Shown piece after piece: positions 35,715 to 43,529 of a DNA stretch of 64,000 bases. Made by a program: the position numbers and the translations under genes. Location of the stretch: assembly GCF_006539685.1 (NCBI RefSeq), contig NZ_BJNM01000008.1, positions 38,180-102,179 of the forward strand, written 5' to 3'. The notes under the pieces are model-generated. The model ran no database searches and was not told the DNA's origin. It worked only from the letters and a program-made list of their open reading frames with translations. The stretch is from Gluconobacter oxydans (GTDB lineage Bacteria; Pseudomonadota; Alphaproteobacteria; Acetobacterales; Acetobacteraceae). How positions within the stretch are numbered: the first letter of the stretch is position 1; each line of letters starts with the position of its first letter.

Positions 35715-37082
35715 TCAGGCGCGGCGTTCGTCAGCCCGTTCAAGGTCCCGGAACTGCCGCTCCAGACTGAAATCGGGCGATGTGACGAACTGCTCCATCA
35801 GGCCGAGCCGCCGTTCCATCCGGACCAGCCGGTCCTGAAGCCGTGCCAGCGGATGACCTGGCGGGACGGAGCGGGAGAAATCCTCGGCCGGTTCCGGCGG
35901 CTGGCGGCGGAAACCCGTCACGGCATCCCGCATCACGGCCGTTGCGCTGGCAGCCGGAGTATCCCGCCAGGCGGCGCGGTGCAGGGACCAGCTTCGCACG
36001 CCTTCGGCATATCCCGCAGCGGCTTTGTCCAGCGTGCTCCGGAACGGCAGGACGCCCGTCCGGCGATAGCGCCGGAAGAGACGCACGGCCCAGACGATCA
36101 GAGCAATTTTCAGCAGAAGGCCAATCAGTCCGTGGCTGCCGGAGTGATGCCGGGTATGGACAGGGGCTTCGGAATCCTCATCCGAATTCCCGAGCTGGAT
36201 ATGGAAGCTGTTAAAGACCTTTCGCGCCGTATCGGACAGGATCGCGGACGGATCGGGTGTGGTTGAGGTCGTGATCCGCGCGCCCGAGCTTTCGGTCACG
36301 GAGATGGTGCCGGAGCCGAGCGGGCGCTTCTTCAGCGTCTCGCTCACTTTCTGAAGCGTGATGTCACCGCTGCCCATGAGCGTCACATCCGCATCGCGCG
36401 TGCGGGTATTCAGCACGATGTCGGCCGAGCCATAATCCCGGACCGTCAGGACATCCGTATCGCCCGGGCCGATCCGGATGTCGCCCGACGACATGGCCGT
36501 CAGGTTCACACTGGCGGCGGCGATACTGTCGATATGCAGGTCACCGCTGGCAAGGTTCTGTACGGTCAGCCGACCCGTGACATGCCGGACCGAGACCGTT
36601 CCCGAACCTGCCATGTTCAGGGTCAGGCCCGCGGCCTGATCGACCTCCAGATCGCCCCGCCCTGTGACGGCCGTCACCTCACCGTTGACGCCGCTGATGC
36701 GATACGTCGTCAGGTTGTTTCTGGGAGACAGGATCTCGATACCGGTCTGCGCCGGGACCATAACGACGGCATTGTCCTGCGTTGAGCAGTCCCGTGCGGA
36801 TGTCGTGAAGGTCAGCCGGTCGCCGTGTTTTTTCAGGCGGCCGCTTCCCGAAACGATATGGGCGTCTTCTCCACCCACGACGGACAGGTGGTCCAGACAT
36901 GTTGCGGGGATCACGAGCGTTCCGGAAGCCGTCAGCGGAGCTTCCAGTGCAGGCGGCGCGGGAGGAGGCGGAGGGGCAGGCGGCATGACCGCCGGATCTG
37001 CGCAGGCCGTTCCCGGAAGGGCTGCGATGCCGCATCCCAGAAGCGCGATCAGGGCAAGACGCGCAGGCAGAGGCTGGCGCAT
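35715..37082 (-). CDS. Toast-rack-like periplasmic domain, one TM and PspC-like cytoplasmic tail
   Basis: The 455-residue protein has a signal peptide (1-28), a Pro-rich linker (32-45), and strand-rich repeats (about 50-275) with recurring GSGD/SGDI turns as in DUF2807/Toast-rack (GIN) domains. A single membrane helix follows (about 318-337), then a basic cytoplasmic region of about 75 residues. The last 40 residues match the PspC C-terminal signature: RLQDRLVRMERRLGLME (414-430), then QFVTSPDFSLERQFRDL (431-447), compared with MERYVTS...LRSRFRQL in E. coli PspC. The PspC membrane domain itself is absent. It is the last gene of the psp operon, with GGAGA of its ribosome site overlapping the previous stop. 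It probably replaces PspC as the envelope sensor that binds PspA. Confidence 0.8.
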   Translation of the reverse strand: MRQPLPARLALIALLGCGIAALPGTACADPAVMPPAPPPPPAPPALEAPLTASGTLVIPATCLDHLSVVGGEDAHIVSGSGRLKKHGDRLTFTTSARDCSTQDNAVVMVPAQTGIEILSPRNNLTTYRISGVNGEVTAVTGRGDLEVDQAAGLTLNMAGSGTVSVRHVTGRLTVQNLASGDLHIDSIAAASVNLTAMSSGDIRIGPGDTDVLTVRDYGSADIVLNTRTRDADVTLMGSGDITLQKVSETLKKRPLGSGTISVTESSGARITTSTTPDPSAILSDTARKVFNSFHIQLGNSDEDSEAPVHTRHHSGSHGLIGLLLKIALIVWAVRLFRRYRRTGVLPFRSTLDKAAAGYAEGVRSWSLHRAAWRDTPAASATAVMRDAVTGFRRQPPEPAEDFSRSVPPGHPLARLQDRLVRMERRLGLMEQFVTSPDFSLERQFRDLERADERRA

Positions 37083-37085
37083 GTC

Positions 37086-38420
37086 TTAGTCTCCCTGTGA
37101 GCCGTTTCCGGCAGCCGGCGGCGTGACCGTTGCGGGGTTTGCCGGTGTTGGAGTGACCGGTGTCGGGGTTGCAGGCGCCGGGGTGGTGGGAGCCGGCGTG
37201 CTTTCCGGCACAGGCGTGACGCTCGGCTTTGCGGGCGTTTTGCTGTCCTGGGGTGCAGGAGCGGCAGGCGACGTCTGGGGCGCGGTTGGCGATGTGGTCT
37301 GCGGTGCCGTGACCGATGTGGATGCACCACTGGCGGATGTCGAAGGCGTTGCAGGCGCTTCCGTAGCGGGCGCGGTTGAGGCCGGAGGTGTTGTAACCGG
37401 TGCACTGTCCGACTGCGCGGCTTTCGCGGAAGGCGTGACGCTGGGGGCCTGCGGTACGGTCGGGCTTTCAGGTACGGATGGCGCCGTCGGTGCGGGAACC
37501 GGAGCTGGCGCCGGCACGACGGGGGTCGGGACGGTTGCGGCCGCTTCCGTTCCCGTTGCGGGAGCCTGAACCGGAGTGGATGGCAGGGGAGCAGGTGTCG
37601 CGGGGACCGGCACCGCGGCGGGGGGCGGCGGTGTCGGGCGGTAGATCACGCCGTTCTGCGCGCCGACGCGTACGGTGCCTTTGCCCGAGCGCACCATCGG
37701 TCCGGAAACCGCTTCGATATTGACCTCGCCCGTCCCGTTGGCCGCGACGGTCGCGACAGTCGCATGACCCAGAATGGTGGCGCTGGCCTGATCGGCCGTC
37801 ACCAGCGTCAGGGCATCAATGCTGCTGCCGGAAAGGGTCATGGCCGCATTCTGTGTAAGCTGCGCCGAAAGGGCTGTGAGCTGGACGGTGTCGGCCGTCA
37901 GGGTCGAGGCTCCTGACGCCACGATCTGCGCCGCGCGTTCCAGGGACTTGATATGGACGCTGGAAGCGCCCTGCATGTTCAGGTCCAGCGACTGCGTGTC
38001 CTCGATGTCCATGGTCGTGGAATCGAGGCTGGCGTCGAGCGAGGCGAGCTTTCCCGTGATGACGAAATGCGTGTCATGGCTGTCATGGATGGTCAGGCCG
38101 GTGTTCGGGGAAATGCTGATCGTCAGTTTTCCGTTCGGCGCGCAGGCTTTTGTGGCGATGGAAATGCGGCTCTGCGCCTCTTCCTTGCCGGTGTGCATCG
38201 CGACCTGCGCCATGCTGCTCGAATCAAGGGTCGCCCCGTCCTTCATGCCGGGATCAACCACGACCTTCACCTGTCCCGTGCAGGGAATGGACAGGTCGAG
38301 ATCTTCACCGGAGAGGGTCAGCCGTGCGGCATGGGCCGCAGGCGCCAGCAGGACCGTGCCCGCCAGCAGCGCCAGTAGCGCCGGGCGGCGACCATAAAAG
38401 GGGACGGGGCGGCGTGTCAT
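37086..38420 (-). CDS. secreted Toast-rack-like protein with long Pro/Ala/Thr tail
   Basis: This is a 444-residue protein with a signal peptide (ending near AHA, residue 31) and a strand-repeat domain (about 32-265) with the same flavour as the DUF2807-like head of the downstream gene: SSMAQVAMH, GASSVHIKS, GASTLTADTVQL and NGTGEVNIEAVSG. The rest (about 266-444) is a low-complexity tail of Pro, Ala, Thr, Ser and Val, with no membrane anchor visible. The tail could span the periplasm or bind peptidoglycan. Its start overlaps the pspB stop (ATGA), so it is made with PspB. The link to the Psp response comes from operon position and shared domain type. Confidence 0.75.
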   Translation of the reverse strand: MTRRPVPFYGRRPALLALLAGTVLLAPAAHAARLTLSGEDLDLSIPCTGQVKVVVDPGMKDGATLDSSSMAQVAMHTGKEEAQSRISIATKACAPNGKLTISISPNTGLTIHDSHDTHFVITGKLASLDASLDSTTMDIEDTQSLDLNMQGASSVHIKSLERAAQIVASGASTLTADTVQLTALSAQLTQNAAMTLSGSSIDALTLVTADQASATILGHATVATVAANGTGEVNIEAVSGPMVRSGKGTVRVGAQNGVIYRPTPPPPAAVPVPATPAPLPSTPVQAPATGTEAAATVPTPVVPAPAPVPAPTAPSVPESPTVPQAPSVTPSAKAAQSDSAPVTTPPASTAPATEAPATPSTSASGASTSVTAPQTTSPTAPQTSPAAPAPQDSKTPAKPSVTPVPESTPAPTTPAPATPTPVTPTPANPATVTPPAAGNGSQGD

Positions 38421-38656
38421 CGTGCGTTCCTTGCTCTCCAGCCCGGGATATCCTCATCGAGGATGCGTTCGAGCTGGTCGATCCTTTCTTCCAGACGCGT
38501 AGCATGGGCTTCGGCCTGTGTCAGGGCGGCCTGAAGCATGGGGTCTGCTGACACAGCGCGGTCAGGCTGGCGCGTCATGTGCTTGACCATGCTTGTTACT
38601 GACCAGGCAATGATGGCCGTGATCGGGACAAGGAAAGGGAAGATGGACGAATTCAT
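38417..38656 (-). CDS. pspB: phage-shock protein B-like
   Basis: The protein has 79 residues: an N-terminal membrane helix (FPFLVPITAIIAWSVTSMV), a linker, and a helix with the PspB hallmark RLEERIDQLERILDEDIPGWRAR, matching E. coli RIQALESILDAEHPNWRDR. PspB is an inner-membrane partner of PspC that relays envelope stress to PspA. It follows pspA after 29 bases and is coupled to the next gene by ATGA. Confidence 0.85.
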   Translation of the reverse strand: MNSSIFPFLVPITAIIAWSVTSMVKHMTRQPDRAVSADPMLQAALTQAEAHATRLEERIDQLERILDEDIPGWRARNAR

Positions 38657-38685
38657 GCCTTGGGCCTTTTCTGGTCAGCCGTCTT

Positions 38686-39369
38686 TCAGCCTGCGCTTTT
38701 CTTTTCGGAGACATGACGCTTGAGGGCCTCGAACTCGCTTTCCACGACCGCATCGGTTTCGAGGGCTGCGAGTTCCTCCTGAAGTGACGGCCGGCCGGTG
38801 CGGCGTCCCAGATCATACGCCTCTGCCTTGCCTTCGAGTTCATCAAGAGCGCGTTCCACCTGATCGAAGCGGTTCAGGGTGTCGTCGATGCGGATGTCGT
38901 ACAGCTTCTCGCGGGTCTTCAGGCGGCCCTGCGCGGTGCGGGCGCGGATGGAGAGCGCCTTTTCACGGGATTTGGCGTCGGCGATCTTGGCCTGAAGCTT
39001 GGAGATGTCGTCGTTCTGCTGGTCCAGCCCATCGGAGATCTGGGCGATCTGCTGCTCCAGCGCCTCGCGGGACTGTTCGACGCTGTGGCGGGCGGCGAGG
39101 GCGGCCTTGGCGAGATCGTCACGACCGCGTTCGATGGCGAGGCCAGCCTTGCGGTGCCACTCGTCTTCCTCATGCATCATGGTGCGGACGCGGCGTTCAA
39201 GCTGCTTGCGTTCGGCGATCGTGCGCACGGCCTGACTGCGGACCTCGACCAGCGTGTCTTCCATTTCCTGGATGACCAGGCGGATCATCTTCTGCGGGTC
39301 CTCGGCGGTAGCGAGAATCGCATTGAGATTGGAGTTCACGATATCGGCGAGGCGAGAGAAAATACCCAT
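38686..39369 (-). CDS. pspA: phage-shock protein A (PspA/IM30/Vipp1 family)
   Basis: The 227-residue protein is of family-typical length. An N-terminal amphipathic helix (MGIFSRLADIVNSNLNAIL) is followed by continuous coiled coil, including EDPQKMIRLVIQEMEDTLVEVR and TLNRFDQVERALDELEGKAEAYDLG. PspA is an ESCRT-III-like protein that polymerises on stressed inner membrane, limits proton leakage and inhibits PspF when not needed. It is the first gene of the leftward psp operon and faces pspF. The ribosome site GGAAGGAAAG lies just before the ATG. Confidence 0.95.
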   Translation of the reverse strand: MGIFSRLADIVNSNLNAILATAEDPQKMIRLVIQEMEDTLVEVRSQAVRTIAERKQLERRVRTMMHEEDEWHRKAGLAIERGRDDLAKAALAARHSVEQSREALEQQIAQISDGLDQQNDDISKLQAKIADAKSREKALSIRARTAQGRLKTREKLYDIRIDDTLNRFDQVERALDELEGKAEAYDLGRRTGRPSLQEELAALETDAVVESEFEALKRHVSEKKSAG

Positions 39370-39483
39370 GATGCTTTCCTTCCTGTTGGAGAGACTTAGG
39401 ACAGAATGCCTGCCCTTGTCAGCGATGCTGTTTTGAGGGTGTTATGAACTGAAGACCGAAACAGGGGCGTGAGAGACCAGAAA

Positions 39484-40536
39484 ATGGCGAGAAGCACCGA
39501 TATGGACGAGGTGCCGACCCCGATCGGGCGGGCTCCGGCATTTCTGGAGATGCTGGATCAGGTCTCCCGACTGGCGCCCCTGAAGCGCCCGGTTCTCGTG
39601 ATCGGCGAGCGCGGGACGGGCAAGGAACTGGTGGCTGCGCGTCTGGCTCTGCTGTCGGACCGCTGGGACCGGCCGCTGGTGAAGCTCAACTGCGCGGCCC
39701 TGCCCGAGGCGCTGCTGGACAGTGAACTGTTTGGTCATGAGGCTGGTGCGTTCACGGGCGCGCAGAAGCGTCGCCTGTCCCGTTTCGAGCGGGCGGATGG
39801 CGGCACGATGTTTCTCGACGAGATCGGAACCGCGTCGCAGGCCGTGCAGGAAAAGCTGCTGCGGGTGATCGAATATGGCAGTTTCGAGCGCGTGGGCGGC
39901 AGCGAGACCATTCGCGTGGATGTGCGGCTGATCGGGGCCACCAATGCCGATCTGCCGGCCATGGCGCGGGAGGGGCGCTTCCGGGCGGATCTGCTGGACC
40001 GGCTGGCGTTTGATGTCGTGAATATTCCGCCGCTGCGCGCCCGTCCGGAAGATATTCCGCTGCTGGCCGGGCATTTTGCCACCCGCATGAGCGCGGAACT
40101 GGGACGAAAGGTTTTCGCGGGCTTTACGGACCGGGCTCTGGCGCGCCTGCAGGCTTATGACTGGCCGGGCAATGTGCGCGAGTTGCGCAATGTGGTCGAG
40201 CGCAGCGTTTATCGGATGGACCGTCCGGAAAGGGCGCTGGACGAGATTGTGCTGGACCCGTTCGTGACGCCGGACTGGCAGGGCATGGCCGCGCCGGCTG
40301 CTGGTCCTGTGGGGAGCGTAAGCATAGGCGAGCCGCTGACATTTCCGCGGGACTTCGGGGCGGATGTCCGGGCACATGAACGCAGCCTTCTGGAAGCCGC
40401 CCTGCGTGAGGCGCAGTTCAGCCAGCGGCGCGCGGCCGAGCTGCTCGGCCTGACTTACTATCAGTTCCGCCATCATCTGCGGCTGCACGGTCTGGCGGAC
40501 AAGGAAGCCCGCAAGGCGCTGGGTGCAAAAGGGTGA
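39484..40536 (+). CDS. pspF: sigma-54 activator PspF
   Basis: The protein of about 350 residues is an AAA+ enhancer-binding protein without an N-terminal receiver domain. It has Walker A GERGTGKE (41-48), the sigma-54-contacting GAFTGA loop (88-93), Walker B GGTMFLDEIG, and a C-terminal Fis-type helix-turn-helix (FSQRRAAELLGLTYYQFRHHLRL). This architecture and its position opposite pspA identify PspF. The ATG at 39484 is preferred because GAGAGA precedes it by seven bases. A GTG at 39469 has AGGGG only one base away, which is too close. Expected control is direct inhibition by PspA. Confidence 0.92.
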   Translation: MARSTDMDEVPTPIGRAPAFLEMLDQVSRLAPLKRPVLVIGERGTGKELVAARLALLSDRWDRPLVKLNCAALPEALLDSELFGHEAGAFTGAQKRRLSRFERADGGTMFLDEIGTASQAVQEKLLRVIEYGSFERVGGSETIRVDVRLIGATNADLPAMAREGRFRADLLDRLAFDVVNIPPLRARPEDIPLLAGHFATRMSAELGRKVFAGFTDRALARLQAYDWPGNVRELRNVVERSVYRMDRPERALDEIVLDPFVTPDWQGMAAPAAGPVGSVSIGEPLTFPRDFGADVRAHERSLLEAALREAQFSQRRAAELLGLTYYQFRHHLRLHGLADKEARKALGAKG

Positions 40537-40561
40537 GAGCATGTCCATGAAATCCCATGAT

Positions 40562-40577
40562 GCATGAACCGTGCCAG
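40562..40577 (-). promoter_or_regulatory. sigma-54 (-24/-12) promoter candidate reading leftward
   Basis: On the minus strand the sequence is TGGCACGGTTCATGCA. It matches TGGCACG-N4-TTGCA at every defined position except one T, with GG and GC exactly ten bases apart. It points into the 3' end of pspF, antisense to it, and towards pspA about 1.2 kb away. No GG-N10-GC element of comparable quality lies directly in front of pspA. Confidence 0.55.
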
Positions 40578-40628
40578 ATGGCGTTCAGAGGGATTTTCAG
40601 GCTGTCGAACCGGCTTTTTGCGGAAGCT

Positions 40629-40651
40629 ATAATGGCGGAGTGGGCCATTAT
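40629..40651. promoter_or_regulatory. perfect inverted repeat, possible enhancer-binding-protein site
   Basis: The arms ATAATGGC and GCCATTAT are separated by seven bases (GGAGTGG). The centre is about 90 bases upstream of the start predicted for the leftward sigma-54 promoter candidate, a normal distance for an enhancer. It also lies about 60-90 bases upstream of the sigma-70-like promoter at 40700, so an operator for the methyltransferase gene is the alternative. Confidence 0.5.
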
Positions 40652-40699
40652 GTGGGGCGGCGCGCCATTTCGCCTGAGGGTGTCGGGACTGCGCCAGCG

Positions 40700-40729
40700 T
40701 TGACAGGTTTTTAACCGGCTTCCTATAGC
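40700..40729 (+). promoter_or_regulatory. sigma-70-type promoter of the methyltransferase gene
   Basis: TTGACA (40700-40705) and TATAGC (40724-40729) are separated by 18 bases. The coding start is 78 bases further on. Confidence 0.65.
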
Positions 40730-40806
40730 CTTTCCCGCGGGCGCGTTCCGGCTTTTGTGTTTTCCGGGTCTGTCGCGTCAGGCTCCTGTCCAGAGATCGA
40801 GGTTCT

Positions 40807-41832
40807 GTGCCAGAAATTTTCCGCAAACGTCAGGCGGCCCTGCGGCGCGGCATTGATTTCAGTCGGGCCCGCTGCCTGGAAATCGGGGCGCTGACGACGC
40901 CGGTCCTGACGCGGGACGCGTGTCAGGTCCTTTATGCGGACCGGGTCGATACGGAAGGGCTGCTGCGTCAGTTCGCGTGGGACCCGGCCGTGACCCCTGA
41001 TAATTTGGCTCCGGTAGATGTCGTCTGGCTCGATCGTCCTTTGAAGGACTGCGTGGACGGCTCGTTTGATCTGATCGTGGCGTCTCATGTGGGCGAGCAT
41101 GTTCCGGATCTGATCGGCTGGCTGGCCGAGGCGTCCGAAGTGCTCTCGGCGGAGGGCGAAATCCGCCTGATGCTGCCCGATGCCCGTTTTTCCTTCGATG
41201 CGCTGCGGCCGCCGACCCGGCTGGCGGATCTGCTGGTCGCCTGGATGCAGAAGCGGCGCACGCCGGATGCGCGTGACATTCTCGACTTCGCGCTGAACAA
41301 GGTGCGTGATTCCGAGGTGCGCTGTCAGGATTTTTACGAGGGGGTAAGTGCGCCCGGTGACATGAAGGTGCAGTTTTCCTTTGAAGAGGCGCTGGACTGG
41401 GTGCGCCCTGCGCTGTCCGATCCGTCGCATTATGTGGATGTGCATTGCTGGGTGTTCACGCCGCGGCATCTTGCGGAACTGATGATCCCGCTGGCGCGGA
41501 ACAATGTTCTGGATCTGGCGTGCGCGGGGTTTGAGGATACGGCGCCGCCGGGGTTTGAATTCGGGGTGTTTTTCCGGGCTGAGCCGGATGTTCGCCGGCG
41601 TGTCGAAAGCTGGGAGCGCATGGTGCGTGAGGCGGCAGATCCGCTTCCGGGGTCTGCGGCGGCCGGGCAGAGGGAAGCGGAGCGGGCAGAAGAGTCTCGT
41701 GTTTTACAGGACGAATCCCCTCTGGACGGTTCGCACTGGCGGGAGCGTCTGCGGGGTCTTCCGGGAATGACGCGGCTGCGGCAGTCTGCGGCCTGGCGAT
41801 ATACTGCGCCTGTGCGGCGGAGATTGCGCTGA
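40807..41832 (+). CDS. SAM-dependent methyltransferase-like protein
   Basis: The 341-residue cytoplasmic protein has a class I methyltransferase core. The glycine motif is the modified LEIGALTTPVL (about 25-35), followed by VLYADRVDTEGL, FDLIVASHVGEHVPDLIGWL and a LSAEGEIRLMLPD strand typical of methyltransferase domains near sugar or lipid biosynthesis genes. The C-terminal 70 residues are charged and Arg-rich, ending RYTAPVRRRLR, as in several glycan-cluster proteins. The substrate is unknown. The GTG at 40807 is supported by GAGG five bases upstream. It stands alone between the psp and cys regions. Confidence 0.72.
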   Translation: MPEIFRKRQAALRRGIDFSRARCLEIGALTTPVLTRDACQVLYADRVDTEGLLRQFAWDPAVTPDNLAPVDVVWLDRPLKDCVDGSFDLIVASHVGEHVPDLIGWLAEASEVLSAEGEIRLMLPDARFSFDALRPPTRLADLLVAWMQKRRTPDARDILDFALNKVRDSEVRCQDFYEGVSAPGDMKVQFSFEEALDWVRPALSDPSHYVDVHCWVFTPRHLAELMIPLARNNVLDLACAGFEDTAPPGFEFGVFFRAEPDVRRRVESWERMVREAADPLPGSAAAGQREAERAEESRVLQDESPLDGSHWRERLRGLPGMTRLRQSAAWRYTAPVRRRLR

Positions 41833-41850
41833 AAAAACGTGCGCTCAACG

Positions 41851-41859
41851 TGATATAAT
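41851..41859 (+). promoter_or_regulatory. extended -10 promoter of the cys operon
   Basis: TGATATAAT is a perfect TATAAT hexamer with an extended TGN. A weak -35 (TGAAAA) lies about 18 bases upstream. It would give a leader of roughly 110 bases before cysH. Confidence 0.6.
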
Positions 41860-41929
41860 GACGAAACAAAAAAGTTATATCAAATAAAATAGTTTATTTT
41901 TGCGGATGATGCGCCTATGTCTCGGGGCG

Positions 41930-41945
41930 TGCCACGCAGGTGGCA
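41930..41945. promoter_or_regulatory. inverted repeat in the cysH leader
   Basis: TGCCAC-GCAG-GTGGCA is a perfect six-base inverted repeat 32 bases before the cysH start. An AT-rich repeat (AAATAAA / TTTATTT, 41882-41899) lies just upstream. Either could bind a sulfur-responsive regulator; no regulator gene is adjacent. Confidence 0.45.
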
Positions 41946-41976
41946 TGACTGATCTGGACACAGGTAGGTGCAGCGC

Positions 41977-42657
41977 ATGCCTCTCTCACGGACGGAATTG
42001 GATCATCTCCGCCAGATCCCCGAAGACCGGGTGCTGGGGGAGACTCTGGATCTGCTGCGGGGACGCGTGGCCGTGATTTCGTCTTTCGGGGCGGAGTCGG
42101 CGGTTCTGCTGGATCTTGTAGCGCAGGCTGACCCTTCGGTTCCGGTGTTTTTCCTGGATACGAAGCGGCACTTTCCCGAAACGCTGGAATACCGTGACAG
42201 ACTGTCCCGCAGGCTGGGGCTTTCGGATGTCCGGACCCTGTCTCCTACACCGCAAGCGCTGCATGACCGTGATCCACAGGATCAGCTCGCGGATTTCGAT
42301 CCGGATGCGTGCTGTGCGCTGCGCAAGGTCGAGCCGCTGGATCTGGTGCTGCCGGATTTCGATGTCTGGATTACGGGGCGCAAGCGCAGCCAGTCCGCGA
42401 CGCGGGCGGCGCTGCCGCTGGTTGATCCGCAGCCTGATGGCAGCGTGAAGCTCAACCCGCTGGCGGGCTGGGGCCCCGAGAAAATCGAGGCGCAGATGCA
42501 GCGCCGGGACCTGCCACGGCACCCCCTGGTTGCAAAAGGTTACACCTCGATCGGTTGTGCTCCATGCACAAGGGCGGTCAAGGATGGTGAAGATGGACGG
42601 GCGGGCCGCTGGGCCGGTCTGGCCAAGACGGAATGCGGCATTCACAGGCCGGCATGA
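41977..42657 (+). CDS. cysH: adenylylsulfate (APS) reductase, assimilatory
   Basis: The protein has about 226 residues. The CysH fold is shown by SSFGAESAVLLDL (36-48) and FFLDTKRHFPET. Cys112-Cys113 and the GCAPC pair (194 and 197) form the CC...CxxC set that binds a 4Fe-4S cluster, which marks the APS-reducing type rather than the enterobacterial PAPS type. The catalytic cysteine is in KTECGIH near 220. It reduces APS to sulfite with thioredoxin or glutathione. The ATG at 41977 follows AGGTAGG; an in-frame GTG at 41968 is possible. It is the first gene of the cysH-cysD-cysNC operon. Confidence 0.93.
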   Translation: MPLSRTELDHLRQIPEDRVLGETLDLLRGRVAVISSFGAESAVLLDLVAQADPSVPVFFLDTKRHFPETLEYRDRLSRRLGLSDVRTLSPTPQALHDRDPQDQLADFDPDACCALRKVEPLDLVLPDFDVWITGRKRSQSATRAALPLVDPQPDGSVKLNPLAGWGPEKIEAQMQRRDLPRHPLVAKGYTSIGCAPCTRAVKDGEDGRAGRWAGLAKTECGIHRPA

Positions 42658-42671
42658 CTACGGAGCGGATA

Positions 42672-43529
42672 ATGACGCAAACACGGATCCTGTCCCGGGA
42701 TCAGTTCACCACCGGTTTGGCACAGCCGCGTATCATGGATGATCTGGACCAGCTCGAGGCCCAGAGCATTTTCATCCTGCGCGAGGCCTATCGCAAGCTG
42801 AAGCCCCTGTCCCTGCTGTGGTCGCTTGGCAAGGACAGCAACGTGATGGTCTGGCTGGCGCGCAAGGCGTTCATGGGGCATGTCCCGTTCCCCGTCATGC
42901 ATGTCGATACCGAGAAGAAATTCCCGGAAATGTATGCCTTCCGCGACGAATATACGAAGAAGTGGAACCTGGACCTGCTGCTGGGCTACTGCCCGCCGGT
43001 TGAGGAAATCGACCCGTCCCTGCCGCCGGCTGCGCGCTCTGCTGCCCGCAAGACGGCCGGTCTGGCCGCGATGATCGACAAGCACAAGTTCCGGGGCGTC
43101 ATTGCAGGCATCCGTCGTGACGAGCAGGCGACCCGTGCGAAAGAGCGCGTGTTCAGCCCGCGTGGTGCCGGGCATCGCTGGGACGTGCGCAACCAGCCGC
43201 CGGAGTTCTGGGACCAGTATGCGACGCCGTATGAAGACGGCATGCATATCCGCGTCCATCCGCTGCTGGCATGGCGGGAGATCGACATCTGGCGCTATAT
43301 CGAGCGTGAGGGCATTCCGCTGGTGGATCTGTATTTCGCCAAAGACGGCAAGCGTTACCGCTCGCTGGGCGATCAGGACATCACCAATCCGATCGAGAGC
43401 AATGCCTCCACCGTGGCGGAAGTGATTGCCGAACTGGAAACCAGCCGGACCTCCGAGCGCGCGGGGCGTGCGATGGATCATGAGTCCGAAGACGTGTTCG
43501 AGCGTCTGCGTGTAGCGGGATATCTGTGA
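42672..43529 (+). CDS. cysD: sulfate adenylyltransferase subunit 2
   Basis: The 285-residue protein is the small catalytic subunit of ATP sulfurylase. [20 protein letters not shown] contains the modified PP-loop, followed by [39 protein letters not shown] and [21 protein letters not shown]. With CysN it makes APS from sulfate and ATP. The ATG at 42672 has GGAG six bases upstream and gives the normal N terminus. An ATG at 42654 overlaps the cysH stop but lacks such a site. It ends inside the cysNC start (GTGA). Confidence 0.95.
   Translation: MTQTRILSRDQFTTGLAQPRIMDDLDQLEAQSIFILREAYRKLKPLSLLWSLGKDSNVMVWLARKAFMGHVPFPVMHVDTEKKFPEMYAFRDEYTKKWNLDLLLGYCPPVEEIDPSLPPAARSAARKTAGLAAMIDKHKFRGVIAGIRRDEQATRAKERVFSPRGAGHRWDVRNQPPEFWDQYATPYEDGMHIRVHPLLAWREIDIWRYIEREGIPLVDLYFAKDGKRYRSLGDQDITNPIESNASTVAEVIAELETSRTSERAGRAMDHESEDVFERLRVAGYL

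Noticed and set aside
39370..39483. A sigma-54 promoter directly before pspA
   Set aside because: I searched both orientations for GG and GC spaced by ten bases and found none close to consensus.
39442..40548. A 368-codon minus-strand frame opposite pspF
   Set aside because: I considered it as the product of the leftward sigma-54 promoter, but it is Arg/Gln/His-rich, has no ribosome site or domain, and mirrors the conserved AAA+ coding frame.
40676..40692. A GG-N10-GC pair on the plus strand before the methyltransferase gene
   Set aside because: Only the two dinucleotides match; the surrounding bases do not fit TGGCACG or TTGCA. The sigma-70-like promoter just downstream is better.
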